Notes under the pieces: model-generated
What the model saw: only the letters and a program-made list of their open reading frames with translations
What the model was told of the DNA's origin: nothing
Databases searched by the model: none
Made by a program: the position numbers and the translations under genes
Source of the DNA: Phytohabitans suffuscus
GTDB lineage: Bacteria; Actinomycetota; Actinomycetes; Mycobacteriales; Micromonosporaceae
DNA length: 64,000 bases
NCBI RefSeq assembly: GCF_011764565.1
Contig: NZ_AP022871.1
Location: forward strand, 8,866,320 to 8,930,319
Direction of reading: 5' to 3'
Shown here: positions 18,397-27,671 of the stretch, in pieces
Layout: each line of letters starts with the position of its first letter
Numbering within the stretch: the stretch's first letter is position 1

Positions 18397-19145
18397 CCCT
18401 CTCGCTGGACGGCCCGCGCACGCCGATCGGGGCGTGGATCAAGCTGTCCGTGGTGGAGAGCGTCGAGATCATGGCCCTGGCGGGCTTCGACTTCGTGGTG
18501 ATCGACCTGGAGCACGGCGCGCTCGACCTGGCCGACGTGTCCCGGCTCGTCGCGGTCGCCTCCGCGCACGGCCTGACACCGCTGGTCCGGGTGCCCGACC
18601 ACGGGGCCACCACGATCCAGCGGGTCCTGGACGCCGGCGCGCAGGGCGTGCTGGTGCCCCATGTGGACAGTCCAGAACAGGCCGAGGCGGTCGTCCGGGC
18701 CGTGCGCTTCCCGCCGCGCGGCCACCGCGGCTCGGGCGGCACCGGGCGGGCCGGGCGGTGGGGGCTGCTCACCCGCGAGGAGTACCTGCGGCACGGCGAC
18801 ACCGAGGTGCTCTGCGTACCCCAGCTGGAGAGCGCCCAGGCGGTCGCCGCCGGGCCGGAGATCCTCGCGGTCGACGGGGTGGACGCGGTCTTCGTCGGCG
18901 CCGCCGACCTCGCGCTCTCGCTCGGCGACAGCGGTCCGGTGCCGGCGCTGGTCGACACCGCGCTCGCCGACGCCGCCCGCGCGGGCAAGCCGTGCGGCCT
19001 GGCCACGGTCACCGCGGCGCAGGCGGCGGACGCGGCCCGGCGCGGCGCCCGGTTCCTGCTGGTGGGCAACGACGCCGGCATGCTCGCCCGCACCGCGGGA
19101 CGGGTGGCCGCCGAGGTACGGAAGGAGCTGGGCGCGGATGGCTGA
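18393..19145 (+). CDS. HpcH/HpaI-family aldolase
   Basis: A 250-residue class II pyruvate aldolase. Motifs are DFVVIDLEHGALD, GVLVPHVDSPEQAEAVV, the metal Glu in CVPQLESAQAV and the metal Asp region AVFVGAADLALSLG. These enzymes split 4-hydroxy-2-oxoacids to pyruvate (or oxaloacetate) plus an aldehyde at the end of ring-cleavage pathways. It overlaps the cupin gene (ATGA) and the lipocalin-like gene by 8 bases. The aldehyde product could feed aldehyde dehydrogenases such as the one at 35055; that link is inference. Confidence 0.88.
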   Translation: MTLSLDGPRTPIGAWIKLSVVESVEIMALAGFDFVVIDLEHGALDLADVSRLVAVASAHGLTPLVRVPDHGATTIQRVLDAGAQGVLVPHVDSPEQAEAVVRAVRFPPRGHRGSGGTGRAGRWGLLTREEYLRHGDTEVLCVPQLESAQAVAAGPEILAVDGVDAVFVGAADLALSLGDSGPVPALVDTALADAARAGKPCGLATVTAAQAADAARRGARFLLVGNDAGMLARTAGRVAAEVRKELGADG

Positions 19146-19595
19146 CCCGCTCGTGGGCCGCTGGGAGCTCGTCTCGTACGCGCTCGACGACGGCCGCCGG
19201 CCGCTCGGGGACGCGCCGACCGGCACGCTGCTCTACACCGCGGACGGGTACATGTCGGTGCACATGAGCGGCGCTGACCGCCCGCGCTTCGGCACCCGTA
19301 CCGCCGCCGAGGGCGACCCGCCGCACCTGGTCGCCGCCGGGTCGACGTACGTCGGCTACTGCGGGCGGTACGAGTGGCTCGGCGACCGGGTCGCGCACCG
19401 GGTCACGGTGAGCTTCTTCCCCGACTACGTCGGCACCGAGCTGGTCCGGGAGGCGGAGCTGGACGGCGACCTGCTGACGCTGCGCGCGTACCCCCGTCGG
19501 TCCGGGCCACCCCGGTCCTGGTCTGGCGGCGCGTCACAGCGGCCGCGGACGGGACCGTGACCGCGGGGAGGCCACCGGATGGCGCCGGGCGGTAG
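19138..19595 (+). CDS. Lipocalin-like domain protein, one frameshift
   Basis: About 152 residues. LVGRWELVSYALDDG, PTGTLLYTADGYMSVHM and YCGRYEWLGDRVAHRV form the lipocalin-like beta-barrel repeat common in Actinobacteria. The C-terminal strand (TPVLVWRRV) is in the next frame because one base is missing in CCCCC at 19491-19495. The family binds small hydrophobic ligands; a catalytic role is possible but unproven. It starts inside the aldolase gene and is co-transcribed with it. Confidence 0.75.
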
Positions 19596-19615
19596 GTATA
19601 GTTCGGACCCTTGGA

Positions 19616-20466
19616 ATGCGAGGCGGTTCAGCCGGCATGGTCACGGAAGACGCGGGCCTGGTCAAGAAAGACGCGGGCGTGGTCAAGAAAGACGCGGGCG
19701 TGGTCGACGCGGGGATGGTCACGGAAGACAGAATGGTCACGGAAGACAGAATGGTCACGGAAGACAGAATGGTCACGGAAGACATAGGGGCGGAGTCCAC
19801 GTCCCGGCATGGCGCCATGACCCTCGACCGTGGTCTGCAGGTGCTGGAGCTGCTCGCGGCCGAAGACCGCGACTTCACCGTGGCCGAGATCGCCAGCACG
19901 CTGGGCATGCACCGGCAGGCCGTGTACCGGCTGCTCGCCACCCTGACCGCGCACCACCTCGCGGCCCCGGCCGGCTCCGGGCGCTACAGCCTGGGTCTGG
20001 GTATCCTGCGCCTGTCCCGGCTGGCCCACCCGCAGCTGCGCCGCGCCGTCCTGCCCCAGCTGCGCCGGCTGGCCGAGGCGCTCGGCGCCACCGCGCAGTG
20101 CGTGGTCGCCGAGGGCTCCGAGGCGGTCACGCTGACCGTCGTCGAGCCGTCCGACGAGATCTTCCACCTCTCCCAGCGCCCCGGGGCCCGCCACCCGCTC
20201 GACCAGGGTGCGAGCGGCCTGGCCATCCTGGCGAGCCGACCCCGGCGCCGGGCGAGCCGGCCGCCGTGACCGAGGCCCGGGGCCGCGGCTACGTGGTCAC
20301 GCACGGCCAGCTGACGCCGGGCGCGATCGGCGTCGCCGCGCCGCTGCGCGACCGCACCGGCCGCTCCCTCGACGCCAGCATCAGCGTCGTCGCCCTGCGC
20401 GAGCTCGACATCGAGCGCGCGGGCGAGCTGGTGGTCCAGGCCGCCGGCGCGGTCACCGCCGCCTGA
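19616..20466 (+). CDS. IclR-family regulator with a repeated start region, one frameshift
   Basis: About 283 residues from the first ATG. The helix-turn-helix begins at MTLDRGLQVLELL and includes VAEIASTLGMHRQAVYRLL. The effector domain continues after a one-base loss at CCCC 20240-20243 into GYVVTHGQLTPGAIGVAAPL. The first 65 or so codons are a repeat array with in-frame ATGs at 19616, 19637, 19715, 19733, 19751, 19769 and 19817. The 18-bp units each offer GGAAG six bases before an ATG, so the true start is ambiguous. It probably regulates the operon at 20748. Confidence 0.83.
19637..19786 (+). repeat. Start-codon repeat array (18-bp and 21-bp units)
   Basis: Four 18-bp units (19715-19786) of ATGGTCACGGAAGACAGA follow a related degenerate array (19637-19714) of 21-bp units with GTCAAGAAAGACGCGGGC. 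Each 18-bp unit keeps frame and holds a ribosome-binding-like GGAAG plus ATG, coding for a repeated MVTEDR. Confidence 0.9.
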
Positions 20467-20496
20467 TCGCGCCCGCTCCCCACTCCGCCCCCGCGG

Positions 20497-20593
20497 GCTG
20501 AGCTGTCCCCGCCTGACGTCTGTCCCTGCCTGAAGCCTGTCCCCCTGGCTGAGCCTGTCCCTGGCTGAGTCTGTCCCTTGGCTGAGGCTGTGC
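20497..20593 (+). repeat. 14-16-bp tandem repeat after the second IclR gene
   Basis: About six degenerate units of consensus CTGGCTGAGCCTGTCC run from just after the regulator's stop codon. Each unit includes a TGA. No gene is visible between 20467 and 20747. Confidence 0.85.
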
Positions 20594-20652
20594 CCACATC
20601 CCGTCGGTCGACGGTTGACAAGCCGCGCCCTTGGGGGCGAAGGTTGTTTCAA

Positions 20653-20688
20653 ATTTCGGACTTGGTATCCGATATTTGTAAATCCGAT
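20653..20688 (-). promoter_or_regulatory. Candidate operator shared with the aldehyde dehydrogenase promoter
   Basis: On the minus strand this reads GGATTTACAAATATCGGATA and then CCAAGTCCGAAAT. The part TCGGA...TCCGA is an inverted repeat. It matches the sequence at 35002-35037 at nearly every position over about 35 bases and lies 60-95 bases upstream of the VOC-led operon. A common regulator, perhaps the IclR protein encoded just upstream, is inferred. Confidence 0.6.
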
Positions 20689-20726
20689 GCCTGTAGATCC
20701 GATGTCCGTAGATCCGATGCCTGTAG
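20682..20726 (+). repeat. 15-bp tandem repeat, three copies
   Basis: Three units ATCCGATGYCYGTAG lie at 20682, 20697 and 20712, between the candidate operator and the ribosome binding site of the VOC gene. They repeat the ATCCGAT half-element of the adjacent operator, so they may add weak binding sites. Confidence 0.85.
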
Positions 20727-20747
20727 CGCAGCAGTCGGGAGGGGACC

Positions 20748-21257
20748 ATGAGTGAACCACTGGCACCGCCTCAGTCCTTGAACCACGTCGCGTACCCGAC
20801 CTGGAGCTCCCAGGAGACGTACGACTTCTACACCGGCGTGCTCAACTGCCAGTTCCTGGCGGCGATCCAGCTCGACCAGGTGCCGTCGACCGGTTCGCCC
20901 ACCCCGTTCCTGCACACGTTCTTCGGCTTCGATTCCGGCGAGGCGATCGCGTTCTTCGAGGTCGACGGGATGCGGCGGCCCGGGTCCGACCCGATCCCCT
21001 CCTGGGTGCGGCACCTGGCGCTCAACGTGGCGTCCACGGCGGACCTGCACCGCTGGATCGACCGGCTCAAGGCCGCCGGCGTCGAGACGCTCGGCGTGGT
21101 CGACCACGACGGCACCTGGGAGTCGGTGTACTTCTTCGACCCCAACGGCGTGCGTATCGAGCTGACCGTGCAGCACCGGCCGCTGGACGACGCCGACCGG
21201 GCCGAAGGGCTGGAGACGCTGCGCCGGTGGAACGAGCGGCGGTCCGTCCGCGCATGA
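20748..21257 (+). CDS. VOC (glyoxalase/dioxygenase-fold) protein
   Basis: A 169-residue protein with two beta-alpha-beta-beta-beta modules. Candidate metal ligands are His in LNHVAYP, His in VRHLALNV and the terminal Glu in PNGVRIELTV. The FYTGVLN helix after the first strand is typical. The length suits a single-chain VOC enzyme such as a thiol-dependent isomerase or a small dioxygenase. GGGAGGGGACC precedes the ATG. It leads the plus-strand catabolic operon and overlaps the next gene at ATGA. Confidence 0.82.
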   Translation: MSEPLAPPQSLNHVAYPTWSSQETYDFYTGVLNCQFLAAIQLDQVPSTGSPTPFLHTFFGFDSGEAIAFFEVDGMRRPGSDPIPSWVRHLALNVASTADLHRWIDRLKAAGVETLGVVDHDGTWESVYFFDPNGVRIELTVQHRPLDDADRAEGLETLRRWNERRSVRA

Positions 21258-22408
21258 TCACACGGGAGCTGCTCGCCATCCCGATGGCCGGCGGGGGGCG
21301 CATCGACATCAACTCCGGTGTGGCCCGTCTCAGCGGCACGATCTGGGCCACCCTGTGGCGCGACGACGCGGTGCCGCCCCGGGGCACGGTCGTGCTCGTC
21401 ACCCACCCGGCGTCCAACTTCCTGGGCCACTACGCGCTGCGCGACCTCGCCGAGCTGGGTGTCGCGGCGGTCGGCCTGGCCACCCGGTACGTGGGCAACG
21501 ACACCACCCTCGTCATGGAGAACTGCGTCCTGGACGTCGCGGCGGCCATCGGCCACCTGCGCGGGCTCGGGTACGAGCGGGTCGTGCTGGTCGGCAACTC
21601 CGGCGGCGGCGGCCTCGCGGCCCTGTACCAGAGCCAGGCCGAGCATCCCGACATCACCGCGACCCCGGCCGGCGACCCGCCCGACCTGACCGCCGCCGAC
21701 CTGCCGCCGGCCGACGCGCTGGTGCTCGCGATGGCCCACCCGGGCCGGGCGCAGGTCTACACCGAGGCGCTGGACGCGGCGATCGTGGACGAGTCCGCGC
21801 CGTTCGCGCGCGACCCCGAGCTGGACATGTTCGCCGGGAAGAACGCCCCGCCGTACAGCGCCGACTTCCTCGACCGGTACCGGCAGGGCCAGCTCGACCG
21901 CAACCGCCGCATCACGGCGTGGGTGCTGGAGCAGCTGGCCGCGCTCGCCGACCGCGGCCACCCGGCGTCCACTCCGGACGGACCGAGCCCGGACGACCTG
22001 CCGTTCGTGGTGCACGGCACGGCCGCCGACCCGCGCTTCCTCGACCCGGCCGTCGACCCCTCGCGGCGCGCGCTGACCACGCTGTGGGGGCCGGCCTGGC
22101 CGGCGAACTTCCAGCCCGCCACGCTCGGCCACGTCACCAGCCTGCGCTCCTGGCTGAGCCAGTGGAGCTACGACCACAGCCGGGCCAACGCGCCCCGCTG
22201 CCTGCCGAAGGTCTCCGTGCCGGTGCAGGTCGTCTACGGCGACGCGGACTGCGCGGCGTTCCCGAGCCACGCCCGGCAGATGTACGACGCGGTGCCGCAC
22301 GGCGACAAGGAGCTGGTCGAGATCCGCGGCGCCGACCACTACTTCCAGGGCCGCCCCGACCTCGCCCGGCGGATGTGCGAGCACATCGTGGACTGGGCCG
22401 GCCGATGA
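21254..22408 (+). CDS. Alpha/beta hydrolase (large)
   Basis: A 384-residue alpha/beta hydrolase. The nucleophile elbow is GNSGGGG, with Ser as nucleophile. The acid probably lies in VVYGDADCAAFP and the base is the His of IRGADHYFQG. A long insertion between residues about 130 and 290 forms a cap. There is no signal peptide. It is coupled by ATGA to both neighbours, so it likely hydrolyses an ester, lactone or ring-cleavage product in the same route as the flavin hydroxylase. Confidence 0.8.
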   Translation: MITRELLAIPMAGGGRIDINSGVARLSGTIWATLWRDDAVPPRGTVVLVTHPASNFLGHYALRDLAELGVAAVGLATRYVGNDTTLVMENCVLDVAAAIGHLRGLGYERVVLVGNSGGGGLAALYQSQAEHPDITATPAGDPPDLTAADLPPADALVLAMAHPGRAQVYTEALDAAIVDESAPFARDPELDMFAGKNAPPYSADFLDRYRQGQLDRNRRITAWVLEQLAALADRGHPASTPDGPSPDDLPFVVHGTAADPRFLDPAVDPSRRALTTLWGPAWPANFQPATLGHVTSLRSWLSQWSYDHSRANAPRCLPKVSVPVQVVYGDADCAAFPSHARQMYDAVPHGDKELVEIRGADHYFQGRPDLARRMCEHIVDWAGR

Positions 22409-23646
22409 CGGGGGTGCGGGAGCGGGACGTCATCGTCGTCGGCGCCGGGCCGGTCGGCCTCACCGCCGCGCTGGCGCTGGCCCAGGAAGGGCTGCGCGTC
22501 GCGGTCCTGGAGAAGCTGGACGAGCCGAGCACCGAGTGGCGGGCCTCCACCTTCCACCCGCCGACGCTGGAGATCGGGCTCGACCTCGGTGTCGCCGGCG
22601 AGATGCTGCGCCAGGGGCTGATCGCGCCCCGGTACCAGATCCGCGACCGCAGGGCCGGCGTCGTGGCCGAGTTCGACTTCAGCGCGCTCTCCGGCGAGAC
22701 GCCGTACCCGTTCCGGCTCCAGCTGGAGCAGTACAAGTACGTGCAGATCATCGAGCGGCGGCTCAGGGACCTGCACCCCGACTGCCCGGTGCGGTACGGC
22801 CAGGAGGTGACCGCCGTGGCCAACCGCGACGGCGGCGCCGAGCTGACCGTCCACGATGGATCCCGCTGGCGGGCCGGCTGGGTGGTGGCCGCCGACGGGG
22901 CGCGCAGCGTGACCCGCCGGGAGCTGGGCATCCCGTTCGAGGGGCTGACCTACGAGCACCGGTACCTCGTGCTCAGCATCGACCACCCGATGGACCAGCT
23001 GCTGCCCGGCATCTGCGAGGTGAACTACGTCGCCGACCCGGACGAGCACCTGCTCCTGCTGCGCATCCCGGACCTGTGGCGGGTCGTGCTCTCCGTCCCC
23101 GCCGAGATCGGCAGCGACGAGGCGACGTCGCCGGCGTACGTGCGCAAGCGGCTGGCCCTGCTCATCGGCGACGGCACCGACCTGCCGGTGCGGGAGAGCA
23201 CGGTCTACGCGGTGCACCAGCGGGTGGCGGACCGGTTCCGGGACGGCCGGGTGCTGCTGGTCGGCGACGCCGCGCACATCAACAGCCCGATGGGCGGGAT
23301 GGGCCTCAACAGCGGCATCCACGACGCGTACGACCTGGCCACCCACCTGACCGGGACGGTGCGCGGCAAGGAGCCGGACTCGGCGGTCGACGACTGGGCG
23401 GCCCGCCGCCGGCAGGTCGCCGTCGAGGAGATCTACCGGCTGACCCATCAGACCACCACGGCGATGGCGGAGTCGGACGAGAACGAGCGGCTGGCGTTCC
23501 AGCGCCGCATGGCGGGTATCGCCGCCGACCCCGCGCTGGCCAAGGAATGGATGCTGGAGGCATCGATGATATCGAACGTGAGGCGGCACGGCCTGCCGGA
23601 GCGGGCGGCGGCCCGCACCGTGCTGGGCCGGGCCGGCGGGAGGTGA
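22405..23646 (+). CDS. FAD-dependent aromatic/cyclic hydroxylase
   Basis: A 413-residue class A flavoprotein monooxygenase. It has the ADP-binding VVGAGPVGLTAALAL at the N-terminus, the DG-type WVVAADGARSVTR in the middle and the ribityl-binding GDAAHINSPMGGMGLNSG. Such enzymes insert one oxygen into phenols or other activated rings using NAD(P)H. It lacks the thioredoxin-like C-terminal domain of the larger phenol hydroxylases. Its position next to hydrolases and CoA enzymes supports a ring-hydroxylation step. Confidence 0.88.
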   Translation: MTGVRERDVIVVGAGPVGLTAALALAQEGLRVAVLEKLDEPSTEWRASTFHPPTLEIGLDLGVAGEMLRQGLIAPRYQIRDRRAGVVAEFDFSALSGETPYPFRLQLEQYKYVQIIERRLRDLHPDCPVRYGQEVTAVANRDGGAELTVHDGSRWRAGWVVAADGARSVTRRELGIPFEGLTYEHRYLVLSIDHPMDQLLPGICEVNYVADPDEHLLLLRIPDLWRVVLSVPAEIGSDEATSPAYVRKRLALLIGDGTDLPVRESTVYAVHQRVADRFRDGRVLLVGDAAHINSPMGGMGLNSGIHDAYDLATHLTGTVRGKEPDSAVDDWAARRRQVAVEEIYRLTHQTTTAMAESDENERLAFQRRMAGIAADPALAKEWMLEASMISNVRRHGLPERAAARTVLGRAGGR

Positions 23647-23654
23647 GGGCGGCC

Positions 23655-24439
23655 GTGACGCCGGACCGGTACGGCTGGGCCGAGATGATGGCGGTCGCCA
23701 TCTCCCGGGAGATGCGCGACGGCTACTTCGGGGCGGTCGGCGCGGCGGCGCACATCCCGATGGCCGCGCTGCGGCTGGCGCAGCTGACGCACGCGCCCAA
23801 CCTGTCGTTCATGTGCGGCGGCAGCGGCGGGCTCAACCCGCGCTTCGAGCGGCTGGCCGAGTCGTCCAGCGACTACCGCAACCTCGTCAACAGCGAGTTC
23901 CGGTACAGCCTGGAGGACGTGGTCGACCTGGAGACCGCGATGCGGCTGGACTTCGCGTTCGTCGGCGGCATGCAGATCGACCGGTACGGCAACGTCAACA
24001 TGACCGTCATCGGCGACTGGGCCCGGCCGAAGGTGCGCGGGCCGGGCACGGTCGGCCTCATCTTCCTCGGCGGTTTCCGTCGCACCTACCTCTACACCGA
24101 GCACCACTCCCCGAAGGTGCTGGTGGAGAAGGTGGACTTCGTCAGCGGGGCCGGCTGGCTCGGCGGCGGCGACGAGCGGTCGAAGGTCTTCCGCGAGGGG
24201 TCGGACGGCCCCAGCGGGTCTTCACCCCGCTGGGCGTGTTCGACTTCGACCCGGTCTCCCGGCACATGCGGCTGCTGAGCGTCCACCCTGGACGGACGGT
24301 CGAGGACGTGCGGGCGGCGACCGGCTTCGACCTGCCCGTCCCGGACGGCGTCGGCGACACCCCGCCGCCGACCGGCGAGGAGCTCGACGTCCTGCGCCGG
24401 CACGTGGACCGTGACGGCGTGCTGCGGGCGCTGCGCTGA
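23655..24439 (+). CDS. IpdB-like CoA-transferase-fold subunit, one frameshift
   Basis: About 261 residues of the family I CoA-transferase beta-subunit fold. Its pattern resembles IpdB, part of the hydrolase that opens the last steroid ring: LTHAPNLSFMCGGSGG, VVDLETAMRLDFAFVGGMQIDRYGNVNMTVIG and LGVFDFDPVSRHMRLLSVHPG. The frame slips at GGG 24217-24219. GTG at 23655 is preferred because GGGAGGTGA precedes it; a GTG at 23643 overlapping the previous stop is possible. The partner alpha subunit is encoded 3.2 kb downstream rather than adjacent. Confidence 0.8.
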
Positions 24440-25257
24440 TGGGCTGGCACAGCCGGCGCGTGCGGGTGGACGGCGCCGTCACCCACTACCTGGAGGCCGG
24501 CGACGGGCCACCGCTGGTGCTGCTGCACGGCGGCGAGTACGGCGCGGCCGCCGAGGTCACCTGGGAACGCTGCATCCCCGCGCTCGCCGCCCACCACCGG
24601 GTCGTCGCGCCGGACCTCCTCGGCTACGGCCACAGCGACAAGCTCCGCGACATGCGCGGGCAGCGGCGCCGGTTCGTCGCGCAGGTGGCCGGCCTCGTCG
24701 ACACGCTCTGCCTCGGCCCGGCCCGCTTCGTCGGCACCTCGCTCAGCGCGCGGCTCCTGCTCGACCAGGCGGCCTCCGCGAGTCCACAGTGGCCGATCGA
24801 GGCGATGGTCGTGGTCGGGATCGGCCTGCACCCGCCGGACGGCGCGGCGGCCCGGACCCTCGCCGAGTACGACGGCACCCTCGACGGCCTGCGCCCGCTC
24901 ATGAAGGTGCTCTTCGCCGACCCGTCCTTCGCCGACGACGAGGATTACCTGCGCCGCCGGTACGCCTTCTGCGACATCCCCGGCGCCTGGGAGTTCGGCG
25001 CGGCCAGCCGCCTGCGCCGACCCGGCGCGGGCCGGCCGGCCTCGCGTCCGGGCGGACCGCCGCCGTACGGCGCGATCTCGGTGCCCACGATGCTCGTCGT
25101 GGGAGAGCACGACGCGCTGGTGCCGGCCGCGAGCGCGGTCGCGCTCAAAGATTCGATCCCAGGGGTACGGGCGGTCACGATCGCCGGTGCCGGACACTAC
25201 CCGCAGATCGAGCGGACCGACGAGTTCCTCGCCGCCGTGTCGGGCTTCCTGCGGTGA
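24439..25257 (+). CDS. Alpha/beta hydrolase (MhpC-like)
   Basis: A 272-residue hydrolase. The oxyanion loop is LLHGGEYG, the nucleophile elbow GTSLSA, the acid region LVVGEHDALVP and the base His in GAGHYPQIE. Size and motifs resemble carbon-carbon bond hydrolases acting on meta-cleavage products, but esterases look alike. The ATG overlaps the previous TGA (TGATG). Confidence 0.82.
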   Translation: MGWHSRRVRVDGAVTHYLEAGDGPPLVLLHGGEYGAAAEVTWERCIPALAAHHRVVAPDLLGYGHSDKLRDMRGQRRRFVAQVAGLVDTLCLGPARFVGTSLSARLLLDQAASASPQWPIEAMVVVGIGLHPPDGAAARTLAEYDGTLDGLRPLMKVLFADPSFADDEDYLRRRYAFCDIPGAWEFGAASRLRRPGAGRPASRPGGPPPYGAISVPTMLVVGEHDALVPAASAVALKDSIPGVRAVTIAGAGHYPQIERTDEFLAAVSGFLR

Positions 25258-26051
25258 GCGTCTTCGTGGAGGAGAGCGGGAGCGGGTCGCCGGCGGTGGT
25301 GCTGCTGCACGGGCAGGGGGCGTCGGGCGTCGTGTGGGACGGCGTCCGCGCGGCCCTCGCCGGCTACCGGTGCGTCGCGGTCGACCTGCCCGGCCACGGC
25401 CGCTCGGGGCGCCTGCCCGGGTATCCCCCGCACGCCTACGCGGCGGCCATCGCCCCCGCCCTGCCGGCCGGGCCGCTCACGCTCGTCGGGCACTCGCTCG
25501 GCGGCATGGTGGCGCTGGCGCTCGCCGACCCCGCGCTCGGGCTCGACGTCGGCGCGGTGCTCGTGCTGGCCATGAAGGTGACCTGGACCGAGCAGGAGGC
25601 GAGCCGCCGCGCCGACCGGGCCCGGCGGCCACCGGACCACTTCCCCGACCGGTCCCTGGCGCTGCGCCGTTTCGCCAAGCTCGCGGGGCTCGGTGGGCTC
25701 GGTGGCCTCGGTAGGCTCGGTGGGCTCTCAGAGATTGGTGTCTTCTCCGAGCGGCTGGCCAGCGGGATCGCGCCCGACGGGGACGGGTGGCGGCTCTCGC
25801 ACGACCCGGCCACCGCGGCCGACCCGCCGGTCACCCCGCGGGAGCTGCGCGCCCTCGCCGGCCGCCTCGCGGCCCCGCCGCACCTGGCCTGCGGCGACCA
25901 GGACCCGATGGTGAGCCCCGACGACCTGGCGCTGCTCGGCCACCCGGTGACCACGCTGCCCGGCGCCGGCCACAACGTCCACATCGAACAACCGCAGGTC
26001 GTGGCGGAGCTGGTACGGGCGGCCGTACCGGCGCCACGGCCGGCGGGCTGA
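25254..26051 (+). CDS. Alpha/beta hydrolase
   Basis: A 265-residue hydrolase with LLHGQGAS, the GHSLGG nucleophile elbow, acid region ACGDQDPMV and the base His in GAGHNVHIE. A 12-base tandem repeat at about 25687-25727 encodes a GGLGGLG-rich stretch in the cap that is probably disordered. It starts with GTG at 25254 overlapping the previous stop. It may be partially redundant with the preceding hydrolase. Confidence 0.82.
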   Translation: MSVFVEESGSGSPAVVLLHGQGASGVVWDGVRAALAGYRCVAVDLPGHGRSGRLPGYPPHAYAAAIAPALPAGPLTLVGHSLGGMVALALADPALGLDVGAVLVLAMKVTWTEQEASRRADRARRPPDHFPDRSLALRRFAKLAGLGGLGGLGRLGGLSEIGVFSERLASGIAPDGDGWRLSHDPATAADPPVTPRELRALAGRLAAPPHLACGDQDPMVSPDDLALLGHPVTTLPGAGHNVHIEQPQVVAELVRAAVPAPRPAG

Positions 26052-26066
26052 CCGGCGGGAGGTGCG

Positions 26067-27602
26067 ATGCGCATCGAGGACCTGCTGCGCCGCAACGCGA
26101 TCGGCCGTCCCGGGGACACCGCGCTGATCTGCGACGAGCGCACGATGACCTGGCACGAGCTGGACGAGGCCGCCAACCGCCTCGCCAACGCGCTGCGCCA
26201 GCTCGGCTACCGCCCGCAGGAGCGGGTCGCGGTGGTGCTCTCCAACTGCCACCACATCCCGGTGTCGTACTTCGGCCTGTGGAAGGCCAACCTGGTCAAC
26301 GTCGCGATCAGTACCAGGCTCACCGAGCCGGAGGTCCGCCGCATCCTGGTCCACAGTGGTGCGAGCGCGGTGATCTGCGAAGGCCCGGTGGCGGTCGCCG
26401 CGGCGGCCGGGGTGGAGACGGTGCGGCACGTGTTCACGGTGGACGGTTCGGTCGGCGGCGCCACGCCGATGTCCGAGCTGACCGCCGGCACGCGCGCGGA
26501 CGACCCGCCGGTGCTGGGCACGGGCGACGACCTGCGCTCGATCCGGTACACCAGCGGGACCACCGGGCGTCCCAAGGGCTGTATGGCCACCCACGCCCAG
26601 CAGCTGGCGAGCGTCAGCAACTTCCTCATCGAGGTGCCGCCGCCGCGCGAGGGCCCCACGTTCCTGTCGGTGCCGATGACGCTCGGCGTCGGCGCGTTCT
26701 ACCTGACCGCGGCGAGCTACCTCGGCGTGCCGCTGCTGATCCGCCAGCGGTTCCGGCCGGACGCCTTCCTCGCCGACGTCGAACGGTACGGCGTGGCGCA
26801 CGCGTTCCTCGTACCCACGATGCTGGTGGACCTCGCCGCGCGGCTGGCCGGCGAAAGCGTGCCGCCGCCGCGGACGCTGCGCCTGGTCGGCTACGGCGGC
26901 GCGCCGGTGTCGTGGGCGACCGTGCGCGCCGTCACCGCCGGCCTCGGATGCGAGCTGTACCAGGGGCTCGGCGCGACCGAGGCGGGCGGGTACGCGACGC
27001 TGCTCACCCCGGACGACCACCGCTGGCTGCTGGCGCGGCCGAGCCCGTCGCCGGTCGTGCCGGTCGGGCGGCCGGCCGCGTACGCGAGGGCGCGGATCGA
27101 CGGCGAGGACGGGCGCGAGCTGCCGCCGGGCGAGACCGGTGAGCTGCGGCTCCGCTCGGCCAGCACGTTCTCCGGGTACTGGTGCCAGCCCGAGGAGACC
27201 CGCGAGGCGCTGCGCGACGGCTGGCTCTCCCTCGGCGACGTGGCCTGGCGCGACGAGCGCGGCTACATCTACCTCGTCGACCGCAAGCAGGGCGTGATCC
27301 GGTCCGGCTCGCAGAACGTGTACGCCGCCGAGGTCGAGGCCGTGCTGCTGTCCTGCCCCGGCGTGCGGCGGGCGGCGGCGGTCGGGGTCGCCGACGAGCG
27401 GTTCGGCGAGTCGGTCAAGGCGCTCGTCGTCACCGAACCGGACGGCGGCCCCAGCGAGGCGGACCTGATCGCGTACTGCGCCGAACGCCTCGCCAGCCAC
27501 AAGCGTCCCCGGTCGGTGGAGTTCGTCGCCGACCTCCCCGTCGACGAGGGCGGCAAGGTGCGGCGGGCTGTGCTGGCCGAGCTTTTGAAGGGCGGACTCT
27601 GA
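26067..27602 (+). CDS. AMP-dependent acyl-CoA synthetase
   Basis: A 511-residue ligase. The ATP loop is YTSGTTGRPKG, then GLGATEAGGYA, the hinge Asp in SLGDVAW and VDRKQGVIRSGSQNVYAAEVE; the catalytic Lys region is EGGKVRRA near the C-terminus. It makes acyl-CoA from a free acid, ATP and CoA. GGGAGGTGCG precedes the ATG. The gene ends within a 21-bp junction repeat leading to the IpdA-like gene. Confidence 0.9.
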   Translation: MRIEDLLRRNAIGRPGDTALICDERTMTWHELDEAANRLANALRQLGYRPQERVAVVLSNCHHIPVSYFGLWKANLVNVAISTRLTEPEVRRILVHSGASAVICEGPVAVAAAAGVETVRHVFTVDGSVGGATPMSELTAGTRADDPPVLGTGDDLRSIRYTSGTTGRPKGCMATHAQQLASVSNFLIEVPPPREGPTFLSVPMTLGVGAFYLTAASYLGVPLLIRQRFRPDAFLADVERYGVAHAFLVPTMLVDLAARLAGESVPPPRTLRLVGYGGAPVSWATVRAVTAGLGCELYQGLGATEAGGYATLLTPDDHRWLLARPSPSPVVPVGRPAAYARARIDGEDGRELPPGETGELRLRSASTFSGYWCQPEETREALRDGWLSLGDVAWRDERGYIYLVDRKQGVIRSGSQNVYAAEVEAVLLSCPGVRRAAAVGVADERFGESVKALVVTEPDGGPSEADLIAYCAERLASHKRPRSVEFVADLPVDEGGKVRRAVLAELLKGGL

Positions 27603-27671
27603 ATGACCGAGGGCGGACTCTGAATGACCAAGGGGACTCTGAATGACCGAGGGTGGACTCTGAATGACCAA
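27590..27671 (+). repeat. 21-bp stop/start junction repeat, four copies
   Basis: Units begin at 27590, 27611, 27632 (two bases shorter) and 27651, with consensus GGGCGGACTCTGAATGACC. The TGAATG in the first unit ends the ligase gene; the ATG in the last unit (27664) starts the IpdA-like gene. The other ATGs open only short frames. Confidence 0.95.

Noticed and set aside
16301..19093. Minus-strand open frame of 930 codons over the hydrolase/cupin/aldolase operon
   Set aside because: Antisense shadow; it runs through the 17-bp repeat and contains no recognisable motif.
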